Below the pieces are notes generated by a model that ran no database searches, was not told where the DNA came from, and saw only the letters and a list, made by a program, of their open reading frames with translations. Source: Clostridia bacterium (GTDB taxonomy: Bacteria; Bacillota; DSM-521; Neomoorellales; SLTJ01). From it: DNA of 64,000 nt. The position numbers and the translations under genes were made by a program. Positions 33,605-42,035 of the stretch are shown here, piece by piece. Every line of letters begins with the position of its first letter. Positions within the stretch are counted from its first letter, which is position 1. The stretch covers positions 48,024-112,023 of the forward strand of contig JANLFO010000007.1 in the NCBI GenBank assembly GCA_024653205.1, read 5' to 3'.

Positions 33605-34255
33605 TCAGTAGATGTGCACCGGAGTCCCGGCCGGGATGGTTTCGTAGAACCAGCGGGCATCCTCCAGGCTCAGGCGCACGCACCCGTGCGAGGCAGGCTG
33701 GCCCAGCTTGGCCGCCTCTTCGGGAATTATGCGTTGTTGGGCATCCATAGGCACGGAGTGGAACAGGTACTTTCCCCAGCCCTTGAAGGATACCCACCAG
33801 CGGGCGCCCTGACGGTACTTGTTGCTGTAAAACCATTCCCCGCGGTTTTGGATGCGGAACTGTCCGGTGGGGGTGGGCTGGTCCGGAGTGCCGGTAGAGG
33901 CTACCATCTCCCGTACCAGTTCCCCGGCCCGGTACACCCGCACGCGCTGTTCTTCAATGCTTACTTCCACCCGGTAATCGGGTGTCTTCGTCTGGTCGTC
34001 CTCTTCTGCGGGTTGCTCCTTTTCGGCCGGGCCGGAGGAAGGAGGCCGGGGAACCGCAGGCTCGGAGGGCGACGAGGGGGGATCGTGAGGCGTGGGGTCT
34101 TCGGTGGAGGGCAAGGCGGGATCTAAGGCCGGCGAAGCCGGGGAACGGCCTTCCGGAGCGGTAGGAAAGGCGGCGCCGAGAAGCATCAGTCCGGCCAACA
34201 GCATGAGGGTCAGGACCAGGTTTCCCGGGCTCCGGGATCTTTGTCTGCAGGCCAA
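33605..34255 (-). CDS. L,D-transpeptidase (YkuD domain), membrane-anchored
   Basis: The protein of 216 residues has an N-terminal signal or anchor (about 11-30), a disordered Pro/Ser/Glu-rich linker (about 32-92) and a YkuD catalytic domain (about 95-216). The site is His166 followed by SHGCVRL with His190 and Cys192. Such enzymes make 3-3 cross-links in peptidoglycan or act in the spore cortex. The start is TTG with GAGGGGAC upstream. It ends 5 bases from the convergent decarboxylase stop and is read alone. Confidence 0.88.
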   Translation of the reverse strand: MACRQRSRSPGNLVLTLMLLAGLMLLGAAFPTAPEGRSPASPALDPALPSTEDPTPHDPPSSPSEPAVPRPPSSGPAEKEQPAEEDDQTKTPDYRVEVSIEEQRVRVYRAGELVREMVASTGTPDQPTPTGQFRIQNRGEWFYSNKYRQGARWWVSFKGWGKYLFHSVPMDAQQRIIPEEAAKLGQPASHGCVRLSLEDARWFYETIPAGTPVHIY

Positions 34256-34365
34256 GGCTCGTCCCCTCGCTTTCGCGTACTTCTTCGGCGGGAACGGGAG
34301 GAAGTCCTGCCGGAGGGCGTGGCGGCAGGCGGGAAAGTTCTCTGAGGAGGTAGGAGACGGAGGCC

Positions 34366-35124
34366 ATGGATCGGATAGTATTCCTGGGGACGGGCGGAGC
34401 CAGGTTTGTGATGGCCAGGCAGATACTGGCCACCGGGGGGCTGTGGCTGGTGCTTAACGGTACCGAAATCTCCCTGGACCCCGGCCCCGGGGCCATAGTC
34501 CACGCCAAGAAGAAGAAACTGGATCCCACCAGGCTGGCGGGAATACTCATCTCCCACCGGCACCTGGATCACTGCGGGGACGTAAACGTCATGATCGAGG
34601 CCATGACCGAGGGCGGCACCCGGCGCCGGGGCGCGGTTTTCGCGCCCGAAGACGCCCTGGAAGACGATCCGGTGGTACTGCGCTATCTGCGCCCCTTTGT
34701 GGAGGAAGTGGTGGTTCTCAGGCCCCTGCAGCGCTACCGGGTGGGCGAAACCGCCTTTGAGACCTCCATGCCCCACCGGCATGGCGCGGTCCAGACCCTG
34801 GGATTCCGCTTTTTTACCGCCGGGCCGGTGGTTTGCTACCTGCCCGATACCCGTTACTTCCCCGAACTGGCCGATTTTTACCGGGGAGATATACTGATTA
34901 TGGCCGTGCTGCTGGCAGAGCCGCGGCCGGGGATTCCCCATCTTTCCGTTCCCGAGGCCCGGCAGTTGCTGCTGGACCTAAGGCCCAAGGTGGCTCTGCT
35001 CACCCATTTCGGCACCACCGTCTGGCAGGCCCGGCCGTGGGAACTGGCAGCCAGACTGACGGAGGAAACCGGAGTGCGGGTAGTGGCCGCCCGCGACGGT
35101 ATGGAGTTTTCCTTGGAACTCTAA
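34366..35124 (+). CDS. MBL-fold metallo-hydrolase
   Basis: The protein of 252 residues has the metallo-beta-lactamase-fold metal motif HRHLDH (64-69), a second histidine in MPHRHG, DTRYF as a probable metal-bridging aspartate, and LTHFG near the C-terminus. This arrangement resembles RNase Z-like and phosphodiesterase-like members of the fold. The substrate is unknown. It leads a small group with the flavoprotein and peptidase that follow. ATG is preceded by GGAGACGGAGG. Confidence 0.8.
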   Translation: MDRIVFLGTGGARFVMARQILATGGLWLVLNGTEISLDPGPGAIVHAKKKKLDPTRLAGILISHRHLDHCGDVNVMIEAMTEGGTRRRGAVFAPEDALEDDPVVLRYLRPFVEEVVVLRPLQRYRVGETAFETSMPHRHGAVQTLGFRFFTAGPVVCYLPDTRYFPELADFYRGDILIMAVLLAEPRPGIPHLSVPEARQLLLDLRPKVALLTHFGTTVWQARPWELAARLTEETGVRVVAARDGMEFSLEL

Positions 35125-35149
35125 CCACTGGTCATATGGGGGGAGTGGC

Positions 35150-35719
35150 GTGAAGGTAGTAGGTATTGCCGGAAGCACCCGCAGGGAGGGAAATACCCGC
35201 CGGGTGGTGGAAGAGGCGCTGGCGGTATGCCGCCGGGAAGGCCTGGAAACCCACCTGATCGACCTGGCAGACAAGCAAATCGAGGACTGCCGGGTTTGTC
35301 TTTACTGCCGCCGGCACCCGGGCCAGTGCGCCCAGGAGGATGATCTTGGGGCCATCTACCGGGAGCTGAAGACTGCGGACGCCTTCATCCTGGCCTCGCC
35401 GGTGTATTTCAGTTCCGTTACCGGCCGGGTCAAGGCTTTGGTGGACCGCGTAGGGTGGTTGAGCGGTTCGGAGGGACGGGTTTTCGAGCGCAAGGTAGGC
35501 GGTGCCCTGGTGGTTGGCAGGCGGGCCGGCCACATTTTCGCCTTCAGCGAGCTGAATAATTTTTTCCTCCACCAGGGCATGATCGTACCCGGTTCGAGCT
35601 ACTGGAACGTGGCCTTCGGCCGGGAGCCGGGGGAGGTAGGCGCAGACGCCGAAGGTCTGGCTACGGTACGCAACTTCGCTTCTAATCTGGCCTGGCTGGT
35701 GAAGAAACTTGCCCAGTAA
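35150..35719 (+). CDS. Iron-sulfur flavoprotein (flavodoxin-fold NAD(P)H-dependent oxidoreductase)
   Basis: The fold starts with VVGIAGSTRREGNTR, an FMN phosphate loop, and has ILASPVYFSS (81-90) as the second FMN contact. A compact cysteine cluster C-x2-C-x2-C-x6-C (Cys47, 50, 53, 60) matches the [4Fe-4S] motif of the methanogen/clostridial Isf family. It is therefore a redox protein moving electrons between ferredoxin and an unknown acceptor, often linked with oxygen or peroxide defence in anaerobes. The length is 189 residues. The start is GTG after GGGGGGAG. Confidence 0.85.
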   Translation: MKVVGIAGSTRREGNTRRVVEEALAVCRREGLETHLIDLADKQIEDCRVCLYCRRHPGQCAQEDDLGAIYRELKTADAFILASPVYFSSVTGRVKALVDRVGWLSGSEGRVFERKVGGALVVGRRAGHIFAFSELNNFFLHQGMIVPGSSYWNVAFGREPGEVGADAEGLATVRNFASNLAWLVKKLAQ

Positions 35720-35745
35720 TCTGACAAAGACCGGAGGTGGAAGGT

Positions 35746-36834
35746 TTGGAGCTGGAAGGTTGGGTGCGGGCCAAGCTGCGGGAGCTGATCGCCATCCCCA
35801 GTGAGACCGGCCATGAGACCGCCCTGCTGAGGCACCTGGAGGACGACCTGGCGGGCTTCGCCGTTCCTCTGGCCCGGCAGCCGGTCAGCGGCGACCGTTA
35901 CAACTTACTTCTCAACCCCCTGCCGGAGCCCGCCCTGCTCATAGACGTGCATGTGGATACGGTACCTATCGGCCTGGAAGGAGTGGGCTGCCCCTTGCGG
36001 GAGGAGGACGATCTGCTCTACGGCCGGGGAGCCTGCGATGCCAAGGGCAGCCTGGCGGCGATCCTGGCTGCCGTCCGCTGGTGGCTGGAGCGGGCTTCCT
36101 TCTCCACCCTGCCGGTGACCGTAGCCTTTACCGTGGACGAGGAAGGCGCCGGACTGGGGTCGGAAGTGCTGGCGGCGGCCATCCGGCCGCAGGCGGCCCT
36201 GGTGATGGAGCCCACAGAAATGGTGGTTTGCGTGGCTCAGGCCGGCTCACTGGTGGTGCGGCTCAAGGCCCAGGGTCTGGCGGCGCACGGAAGCGAGATC
36301 GAGCAGGGTCGGAACGCCTGCGAGCGGCTGCTCCGGTCCCTTTCCGCCCTTTCTTCCCTTTCCTTCCTGGGCCGGGAGCACGCTCTTCTGGGACGGGCCA
36401 CCTACAACCTTCGCTACCTGCACGGCGGCACTCCGGAGCTGGTAGTGCCCGGCCGTTGCGAGGCGGTGGTGGACTTCCGCTTCTTGCCTTCCCAGGAACC
36501 GGACGCGGTGCAGCGGGAGGTGCAGGCCTTCTGGGAAGGCGAGGGCCTGGAAGGAGAGGTGGTAGAGGTTGCACCCCCCTACGAAATTGAGCCCGGGCAA
36601 CCGGTGGTGCGCCTCCTGGGCTCTGCCTTGCGGCGGGCTTTGGGCCAGGAAGCCGTAATCGGCGGCATCAAGAGCTGGACCAACGCGGAAAACTACCATG
36701 CCGCCGGCGTGCCGGCGATAATCTGGGGACCGGGCAGGCTGGCCGTGGCCCATAGCCCCCGGGAGCATATCCGGGTTTCCGAGTTGGTGGCCGCGGTTAA
36801 GGTGCTGGTCGCTCTTTTTGAGGAGTGGGGTTAG
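35746..36834 (+). CDS. M20-family metallopeptidase/deacylase
   Basis: The protein of about 362 residues belongs to the M20 family (ArgE/DapE/aminoacylase). The metal-site motifs are DVHVD (His69, Asp71), YGRGACDAKG (Asp98) and the catalytic Glu pair in TVDEEG (132-133). The middle dimerisation domain is present. Substrate could be an N-acylated amino acid or dipeptide; since argJ recycles the acetyl group, an ArgE role is not required. I chose TTG 35746 behind GGAGGTGG; GTG 35737 is also in frame. Its end overlaps the convergent GNAT gene by 38 bases. Confidence 0.8.
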   Translation: MELEGWVRAKLRELIAIPSETGHETALLRHLEDDLAGFAVPLARQPVSGDRYNLLLNPLPEPALLIDVHVDTVPIGLEGVGCPLREEDDLLYGRGACDAKGSLAAILAAVRWWLERASFSTLPVTVAFTVDEEGAGLGSEVLAAAIRPQAALVMEPTEMVVCVAQAGSLVVRLKAQGLAAHGSEIEQGRNACERLLRSLSALSSLSFLGREHALLGRATYNLRYLHGGTPELVVPGRCEAVVDFRFLPSQEPDAVQREVQAFWEGEGLEGEVVEVAPPYEIEPGQPVVRLLGSALRRALGQEAVIGGIKSWTNAENYHAAGVPAIIWGPGRLAVAHSPREHIRVSELVAAVKVLVALFEEWG

Positions 36835-37315
36835 TCTCTTCCTCCCGCCACATGCGCAGCCACTTTCCCCAGGAGCCGCGGGGCTCAAAGCCCGCCTTCA
36901 GGTAGAAGGCCTGGGCCTTTTGGTTCCGGTCTCCCACCCAGAGCTCGAACCGGTTCAGGCCTTTTGCCCGCAAGAGCTCCAGGCCGGCCTCCAGCAGTCG
37001 CTTGCCCAGGGCGCGCCCCTGGTATTCCGGATCCACCACGATTTCGTGGATCTCCCCCACCCTCTGCCCGTTGAGGGTTTCCCAGCGGTGGTCCACGGCC
37101 ACGAAGCCCACCGGGCGTTCTCCGGCAAAGGCTACCAAGAGGCGGCCCTCCCCCCTGCGCTTAAGCCAACGCAAATAGGCTTCTATTTCCTGGTCGGTGT
37201 TGTAGGAGTAAAGGGGGAGGTCGCGATAGGCTCGCTTATAAAGGCTCTTCAGTTGTTCCAGAAGGTTTTCCGGGTCGGCGGTTTGGAGACGAATTTCCGG
37301 TTGGGCCCCATCCAT
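36797..37315 (-). CDS. GNAT-family N-acetyltransferase
   Basis: The protein of 172 residues has the acetyl-CoA-binding pattern of the GNAT fold: HEIVVDPEYQGRALGKRLLEAGL (R/Q-x-x-G-x-G/A type, about 89-112) and FYLKAGFEPRG near the end. The proline-rich tail (about 160-172) overlaps the end of the M20 gene. The acceptor is unknown. It precedes nothing on its strand, so it may be read from its own promoter or from dinG. Confidence 0.8.
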   Translation of the reverse strand: MDGAQPEIRLQTADPENLLEQLKSLYKRAYRDLPLYSYNTDQEIEAYLRWLKRRGEGRLLVAFAGERPVGFVAVDHRWETLNGQRVGEIHEIVVDPEYQGRALGKRLLEAGLELLRAKGLNRFELWVGDRNQKAQAFYLKAGFEPRGSWGKWLRMWREEETNPTPQKERPAP

Positions 37316-37364
37316 AGATCAGAGCATCTCCATGGACTAGTCTGCATAAGGCCGGGCCCGATTA

Positions 37365-39287
37365 TTACCCGGCGCGGAAAAAGCGCCGCACTTCCTCCAG
37401 GCTCCGCGTGCGCGGGCAGGGAGGCAGCGCCGCCAAGAAACGTCGACCGTAGGCGCGGGTGGTAAGCCGGGGATCCAGGATGGCCACCACCCCGCGGTCC
37501 TGGCGTTGCCGGATCAGGCGGCCGAAGCCCTGCTTCAGCCGCAGCACCGCCCGGGGCAGGCTGTACTGGTTAAAGGCATTGCCGCCGGCCGCCCGCAAGG
37601 CCTCCAGGCGGGCCCGGGTCACGGGATGGGTAGGCACCTCGAAGGGGAGGCGGTCGATGATCAGGCAGGACAGCGCCTCTCCGGGCACGTCGATACCCTC
37701 CCAGAAGGAAGCGGTGGCCAGGAGCACCGAACTGACCTCTTCCCGGAAGGTGCGCAGTAACGAGTGGCGGGGCAGTTCGCCCTGGCGGTACAGCGGATAG
37801 CGAATGCGGGGACGCAGGTAGTGGTAGACCAGGTTCAGACCGCGGAAGCTGGTGAACAGCACCAGCGCCCTGCCCCGGCTCACCTCGATCAATTCCCCCA
37901 CCCGGGGCGCCAGAAGCCGGTAGTAGTCCGGTTGGTTGGGATCGGGCAGGTCGTCGGGGAGGTACAGCAGGCACTGTTCCCGATAAGAAAAAGGCGAGGC
38001 CACGCAGAGTTCCGGGCCCGGAGGGAGACCCACCTCCCGGCGGAAAAAGCGGAAATCCCCCGCCACGCTCAAGGTGGCGCTGGTGAGGACCGCCGTCCGA
38101 AGGGCGGAGAAAAGGTGTTCGGCCAGAAGCTCCCCCACGGCCAGCGGGGTGGCCAAGAGGCGATTCCGGTAGGGCGCGTGTCCGGTGGTCTGGCCCCAGG
38201 ACACGTAGCCCTCCTCTCCCCGCAGGATAAAACTCAGGTCCGAGGCCAGCCTCTCTGCCTCTGCGGCCAGCTTGCCCGCCGCCTCGCGCCGGGCCGGGTC
38301 TACACCCTCCAGGGGCAGTTCCCGGATGCGCCCGGACAGCCGGCGCAGGAGTTCGAGCAGTCTTTGCGCGAGATCGGAGGGGTATCCGGAAAGCGGCCAG
38401 GCGTCTTCTTCTTCCCCCGGCGGGGGACCCAGGGCGGCAAGGAAGGCGGCGGCGGTCTCCTCCAGTTCCCTTCCCCACGGCGCCTGCCAGCCGGGCAGGC
38501 GCAGGAGGAAGAGGTTGCGCACCAGGGCGGCAACCCGTCCTGCCCCTACCTCCACCGAAAGCGCGGCTGCAGCCACCTCCGGCAGGTGGTGGGCTTCGTC
38601 GAAGACCGCTATCTCGTGCTCGGGCAGGACCGCCGCTTCCTCGTCGCTGGCCACCCGCAGCCGCAGGTCGCTGAGATAAAGGTGGTGATTGACCACCAGC
38701 AACTGCGCCCGGTAGGCCTGTTCCCGGGCGCGGAGCAAGAAGCATTCGCCTTGATAGGGACAGTAAGGGCGCAGGCAGGTCTCGTCTGCGGCCACCCGCG
38801 CCCACAGGTCCGGATCTACCCTTCCTTCTATTTCCTCTACATCCCCGGTGTGCGTTTCTCGGGCCCAGGCCGCCAACTCCTCCCAGCCGGCTTTGCGGAA
38901 AAGAGAGGGCAGCGCTTCTTCTTCTCGGCCCAGACGCCAGCGGCACAGATAGTTCCTCTTACCCTTGACCAGCGCCACCTCTACCGGGCGGGGCAGCAGC
39001 CCTTCCAGTCGCGGCAGATCCAGCCTCAGGATCTGCTCCTGCAGGGCAATGGTGCCGGTGCTCACCACCGCCTTCCGGGTGGAGCCGGACAGGTGGCAGA
39101 GCAAGGGAACCAGGTAGGCCAGGGACTTGCCGATGCCGGTGCCCGCCTCGGCCAGGAGGTAGCCCCCGCGGTCGAGGACCGCCGCTACCGCCGAGGCCAG
39201 TTCCTCCTGCCCCGGACGGGGTTCAAATTCTTCCCAGCCGCGCGCCAGAGCGGCAAAGGCCTTTTCCCAGGTCGCTGCCGACGACAT
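37365..39287 (-). CDS. dinG: DinG-type ATP-dependent DNA helicase (XPD-like, Fe-S)
   Basis: This superfamily 2 helicase unwinds DNA 5'-3' and helps resolve R-loops and damaged forks. Walker A is AEAGTGIGKS (46-55), the DEAH box is at 230-233, and motif VI is QGFGRLIRQRQDRG near the C-terminus. Four cysteines (Cys115, 171, 176, 182) are placed as in the [4Fe-4S] domain of XPD and DinG. The length of 640 residues fits helicases without the N-terminal exonuclease domain found in the Bacillus protein. It follows the zinc-ribbon gene by 44 bases. Confidence 0.9.
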   Translation of the reverse strand: MSSAATWEKAFAALARGWEEFEPRPGQEELASAVAAVLDRGGYLLAEAGTGIGKSLAYLVPLLCHLSGSTRKAVVSTGTIALQEQILRLDLPRLEGLLPRPVEVALVKGKRNYLCRWRLGREEEALPSLFRKAGWEELAAWARETHTGDVEEIEGRVDPDLWARVAADETCLRPYCPYQGECFLLRAREQAYRAQLLVVNHHLYLSDLRLRVASDEEAAVLPEHEIAVFDEAHHLPEVAAAALSVEVGAGRVAALVRNLFLLRLPGWQAPWGRELEETAAAFLAALGPPPGEEEDAWPLSGYPSDLAQRLLELLRRLSGRIRELPLEGVDPARREAAGKLAAEAERLASDLSFILRGEEGYVSWGQTTGHAPYRNRLLATPLAVGELLAEHLFSALRTAVLTSATLSVAGDFRFFRREVGLPPGPELCVASPFSYREQCLLYLPDDLPDPNQPDYYRLLAPRVGELIEVSRGRALVLFTSFRGLNLVYHYLRPRIRYPLYRQGELPRHSLLRTFREEVSSVLLATASFWEGIDVPGEALSCLIIDRLPFEVPTHPVTRARLEALRAAGGNAFNQYSLPRAVLRLKQGFGRLIRQRQDRGVVAILDPRLTTRAYGRRFLAALPPCPRTRSLEEVRRFFRAG

Positions 39288-39331
39288 AACCGTGAGCTTC
39301 GGGCGGGCGGGCTAGGCCGGCAGGCAGTTTC

Positions 39332-39631
39332 CTAGCGCCGCGCGGCTCCCCGGCGGCGGCTGAAGCACTGGGGGCAGTAAACCGGGCGCCCCGGCGCCGG
39401 CTGGAAGGGGAGTTCGGCTTCCCGGCCGCAATCGGCGCATACCGCGCGGTATTTCACGCCGGGGGCGGCGTTGCCGCGCGGGGGTCGCGCCTGCCGGCGG
39501 GCGGCCCGACAGCTGGGGCAGCGCGAGGGCTCGTTCTGGAAGCCCTTGGCGGCGTAGAATTCCTGCTCGCCCGCGGTGAAAACGAAGGTGCGGCCGCAGT
39601 CCTTGCACACCAGGTTACGGTCTTCAAACAT
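39332..39631 (-). CDS. Zinc-ribbon protein with two CxxC pairs repeated
   Basis: The protein of 99 residues has CKDCG and CPSCR in the first half, in a zf-trcl-type domain including FTAGEQEFYAAKGF, and a second unit with CADCG and CPQCF. It is thus a tandem zinc ribbon, with a basic tail. Function is not established; small proteins of this kind often bind nucleic acid. ATG follows CAAGGAGGG. It is read with dinG. Confidence 0.85.
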   Translation of the reverse strand: MFEDRNLVCKDCGRTFVFTAGEQEFYAAKGFQNEPSRCPSCRAARRQARPPRGNAAPGVKYRAVCADCGREAELPFQPAPGRPVYCPQCFSRRRGAARR

Positions 39632-39736
39632 CTACCGGACCCTCCTTGGGACTATTAACCTCGTTTTCCCGGACGGCCGAGGCTCCCGGAGGAAGGGCCC
39701 AGTAGACACGGCCAGCCTTGAAAAGAGGTCTAATTA

Positions 39737-39765
39737 ATTCTACTGCACTTTCAGGCGGAGAACAA
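39737..39765 (-). promoter_or_regulatory. Promoter for zinc-ribbon/dinG
   Basis: On the minus strand TTGTTC (39765-39760) and TAGAAT (39742-39737) are 17 bases apart, about 105 bases before the zinc-ribbon ATG. The surrounding DNA is AT-rich compared with the genes. Confidence 0.5.
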
Positions 39766-39828
39766 CCGGGCACCAGCCAGTATATGTAAATTTATCAACC
39801 GCGGCCCTGGTCGGCGCGGGGACAGCGC

Positions 39829-39857
39829 TTGTATTTTCAGGCCTGCCGGCATATAAT
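39829..39857 (+). promoter_or_regulatory. Promoter of the bifunctional nuclease gene
   Basis: TTGTAT (39829-39834) and a perfect TATAAT (39852-39857) have a 17-base spacer. The leader to the GTG at 39966 is about 100 bases. The 334-base gap between the zinc-ribbon gene and this gene holds this promoter and the divergent one at 39737; I see nothing else in it. Confidence 0.75.
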
Positions 39858-39965
39858 ACAGGTGAAACAGAGCAAAAGCCAAGGCGAGGATGATGTCTCA
39901 TGGGCTGCCTTCACTAGCTCAGGATCGAGGTAGGGTTTGGTGGCTACCCAAGGGGGTGAAAGGCA

Positions 39966-40448
39966 GTGCTCATTCCTCTGAAAGTGCGTCAGGTGGTGCT
40001 GGACCAGTCTCTGAGTCCGGTGGTACTCTTGGTGGACGGCGAGGAGAAAAGGGTGCTCCCCATTTGGATCGGCCCTTTTGAGGCCCAGGCCATCGCCATG
40101 GCCCTGGAGGGGATCATGACCCCCCGTCCCATGACCCATGACCTCCTGCGCAACGTATGCGAGAACCTCGAGGCCAAGGTGGAACGCATCGTGGTGAGCG
40201 ACCTGCGCGACGGGACCTACTACGCCGAGATCTTCTTCGTGCGCTCGGACGGTCGAGAAGTGGTGGTGGATTCCCGCCCCAGCGACGCCATCGCCCTGGC
40301 CTTGCGCTGCGGCGCCGAGCTGTACATGACCGACAAGGTGGCTTCCTACGCCCTGTCGGTGGAGGAACTCATGAAGGCCCAGCAGGAGGCAGAGTCCGCG
40401 AGCGGCAAGGTCATCAACCTGGAGGACTATAAGAAAACCCTGCACTAA
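39966..40448 (+). CDS. Bifunctional nuclease (BFN/DUF151) family protein
   Basis: The protein of 160 residues contains a BFN (DUF151) domain: LPIWIGPFEAQAIAMALEG (about 31-49), RPMTHDLL, and the hallmark SRPSDAIALALR (about 102-113). The family is named after plant and algal proteins with RNase and DNase activity and is common in clostridia and Thermotoga; the bacterial role is not settled. The start is GTG 39966 after GGGGGTGAAAGG. It is a single-gene unit with promoter and terminator. Confidence 0.88.
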   Translation: MLIPLKVRQVVLDQSLSPVVLLVDGEEKRVLPIWIGPFEAQAIAMALEGIMTPRPMTHDLLRNVCENLEAKVERIVVSDLRDGTYYAEIFFVRSDGREVVVDSRPSDAIALALRCGAELYMTDKVASYALSVEELMKAQQEAESASGKVINLEDYKKTLH

Positions 40449-40466
40449 GCCCCAAGGACGATCGGG

Positions 40467-40505
40467 AGCCCGGGCCGCAAGCAGAGCCCGGGCTTTTGGT
40501 TTTTC
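40467..40505. terminator. Terminator between bifunctional nuclease and rtcB
   Basis: AGCCCGGGC (40467-40475) pairs with GCCCGGGCT (40486-40494) around a 10-base loop and is followed by TTTTGGTTTTT. It lies between two convergent genes. On the minus strand no long T-run is present, so it mainly serves the nuclease gene. Confidence 0.85.
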
Positions 40506-41950
40506 TAGCCCTCACTTCCCTCGCCTTTGATGACCGCCAGCGGCCGCAGCCGGACTACCTTCCGGGTGATGCCGATTTCGGCCAGGGTGTCCACGACTTC
40601 GTCCACGTCTTTGTAGGCGGAAGGCGCCTCGTCCAGAAGCTGGCGGTAGTCCGGGCAGGTAACCAGGACGGCGCCCAGACTGCGCTCGAATTCCTCGCGG
40701 GAAATGGTCTTCCTGGCCGCCGAGCGGGACATCACCCGGCCCGCGCCGTGGTTCACCGAATAATAGGTTTCCGCCGCGGCCGGCAGGCCCACCACCACGT
40801 AGGAGGCGGTGCCCATACTGCCGGGGATGATGGCCGGATGGCCGGTATCCCGGTACTCGGGCGGATTGGCCGGGTGGCCGGCGGGGAGGGCTCGGGTGGC
40901 ACCCTTGCGGTGCACCAGCACGCGGCGGCCGCGGTGCTCCTCCCATTTGGCGATGTTGTGGGCCACGTCGTAGAGCAGCGGCAGGGGGCGCGGTCCCAAC
41001 CCGGCCAGGAACTCCGGATGCCTGGCGAATACCTCCAGGAACGCTTCTCTTACATCTACGGTGATCAGCTGCCGGTTGGCAAAGGCAAAGTTGGTGGCGC
41101 AGGCCATGGCCGCCAGGTAGCGGCGGCCCTCCCGGCTGTCGATGGGGGCGCAGGCCAGACCCGCGGAGGGAAGCTGGATCCCGTGGCGGCGGGCCGCCGC
41201 CTGCATGAGCCGGCTGTAGTCGGTGCAGATCTGGTGGCCGAACCCCCGGCTGCCGGTGTGAATGAGCACCGCAAGCCTCCCCGGGTGCAGCCCCCAGCGG
41301 GCGGCGATCTCCGGCTCGTATACCGTCTCCACGTAGCCCAGCTCGATGAAGTGGTTCCCTCCCCCCAGAGTGGCCAGCTGATCGGAACGCTCTACCGCTT
41401 CCCGGCTTACGGCGGCCAGGTCGGCGTCGGGAAGAAAGCCCCCCTCTTCGATGCGGCTGATGTCCTCGGGGTAGCCGAATCCCTTCTCCACCAGGGCCGG
41501 GGCTCCCTTGAGGGCCACTTCCTCCAGGATGCCGCGCCGCAGCTCCACGTGCCGGCTCTTCTTGCCGATGCCGGTAGGCACCCGCTTCAGTATTGCGGTT
41601 ATCAGTTCCTGCAGGACGGCACGGGGCACCTCCGAGGCGGGAAGGGAGGTGGTCAGGAGCCGCACCCCGCAGTTGATGTCCATGCCCACCGCCCCGGCGG
41701 ACACGATTCCACCTTCCTCGCCTACCGCCATCACCCCGCCGATGGGTAGCCCGAAGCCGGTGTGGAGATCGGGCATGCCCACCACCGGGGAAAGCACGCC
41801 CGGGAGCGAGGCGGCGTGGGCCAGCTGCTGCAGGGCCTCGGCCTCGACCAGGCCGGCCCGGAGGCGGGGACTGAGGTAGACCACCGCCTCGGCACCGTGC
41901 TTGCCGTTTTCCAGTCGCCACCGGTTGGGCCCGGCCGGCTTGAGGCGCAT
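40505..41950 (-). CDS. rtcB: RNA-splicing ligase RtcB
   Basis: RtcB joins RNA 2',3'-cyclic phosphate (or 3'-phosphate) ends to 5'-OH ends using GTP and Mn2+. Metal and guanylylation motifs are visible: GMDINCGVRL, GGGNHFIE, HTGSRGFGHQI, YDVAHN, VHRKGATRA and VNHGAGRVMSR with the histidine that takes GMP. The length of 481 residues is complete. No archease gene and no RtcA or RtcR are nearby, so it is a stand-alone repair or tRNA ligase here. It is read leftward with nothing close upstream except the epimerase end. Confidence 0.95.
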   Translation of the reverse strand: MRLKPAGPNRWRLENGKHGAEAVVYLSPRLRAGLVEAEALQQLAHAASLPGVLSPVVGMPDLHTGFGLPIGGVMAVGEEGGIVSAGAVGMDINCGVRLLTTSLPASEVPRAVLQELITAILKRVPTGIGKKSRHVELRRGILEEVALKGAPALVEKGFGYPEDISRIEEGGFLPDADLAAVSREAVERSDQLATLGGGNHFIELGYVETVYEPEIAARWGLHPGRLAVLIHTGSRGFGHQICTDYSRLMQAAARRHGIQLPSAGLACAPIDSREGRRYLAAMACATNFAFANRQLITVDVREAFLEVFARHPEFLAGLGPRPLPLLYDVAHNIAKWEEHRGRRVLVHRKGATRALPAGHPANPPEYRDTGHPAIIPGSMGTASYVVVGLPAAAETYYSVNHGAGRVMSRSAARKTISREEFERSLGAVLVTCPDYRQLLDEAPSAYKDVDEVVDTLAEIGITRKVVRLRPLAVIKGEGSEG

Positions 41951-42013
41951 GCTTCTCTCCTCCGAGTCTTTTTCACCTTCCGTCGGGGTCCGGGCTGCGC
42001 CTGCGGCCCTAGG

Positions 42014-42035
42014 CCTGGCCGGCTAGCCGGCCAGG
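42014..42035 (-). terminator. Perfect palindrome over the epimerase stop codon
   Basis: CCTGGCCGG and CCGGCCAGG flank CTAG in a 22-base perfect palindrome; the central TAG is the stop codon of the epimerase gene. No T-run follows on the minus strand. It may stabilise or end the epimerase message or be a protein site; the first is my preferred reading. Confidence 0.45.

Noticed and set aside
37764..39335. Plus-strand frame of more than 500 codons opposite dinG
   Set aside because: dinG on the other strand has all helicase motifs; this frame has none.
40496..41749. Plus-strand frame of more than 400 codons opposite rtcB
   Set aside because: RtcB motifs are complete on the minus strand; this is a shadow.
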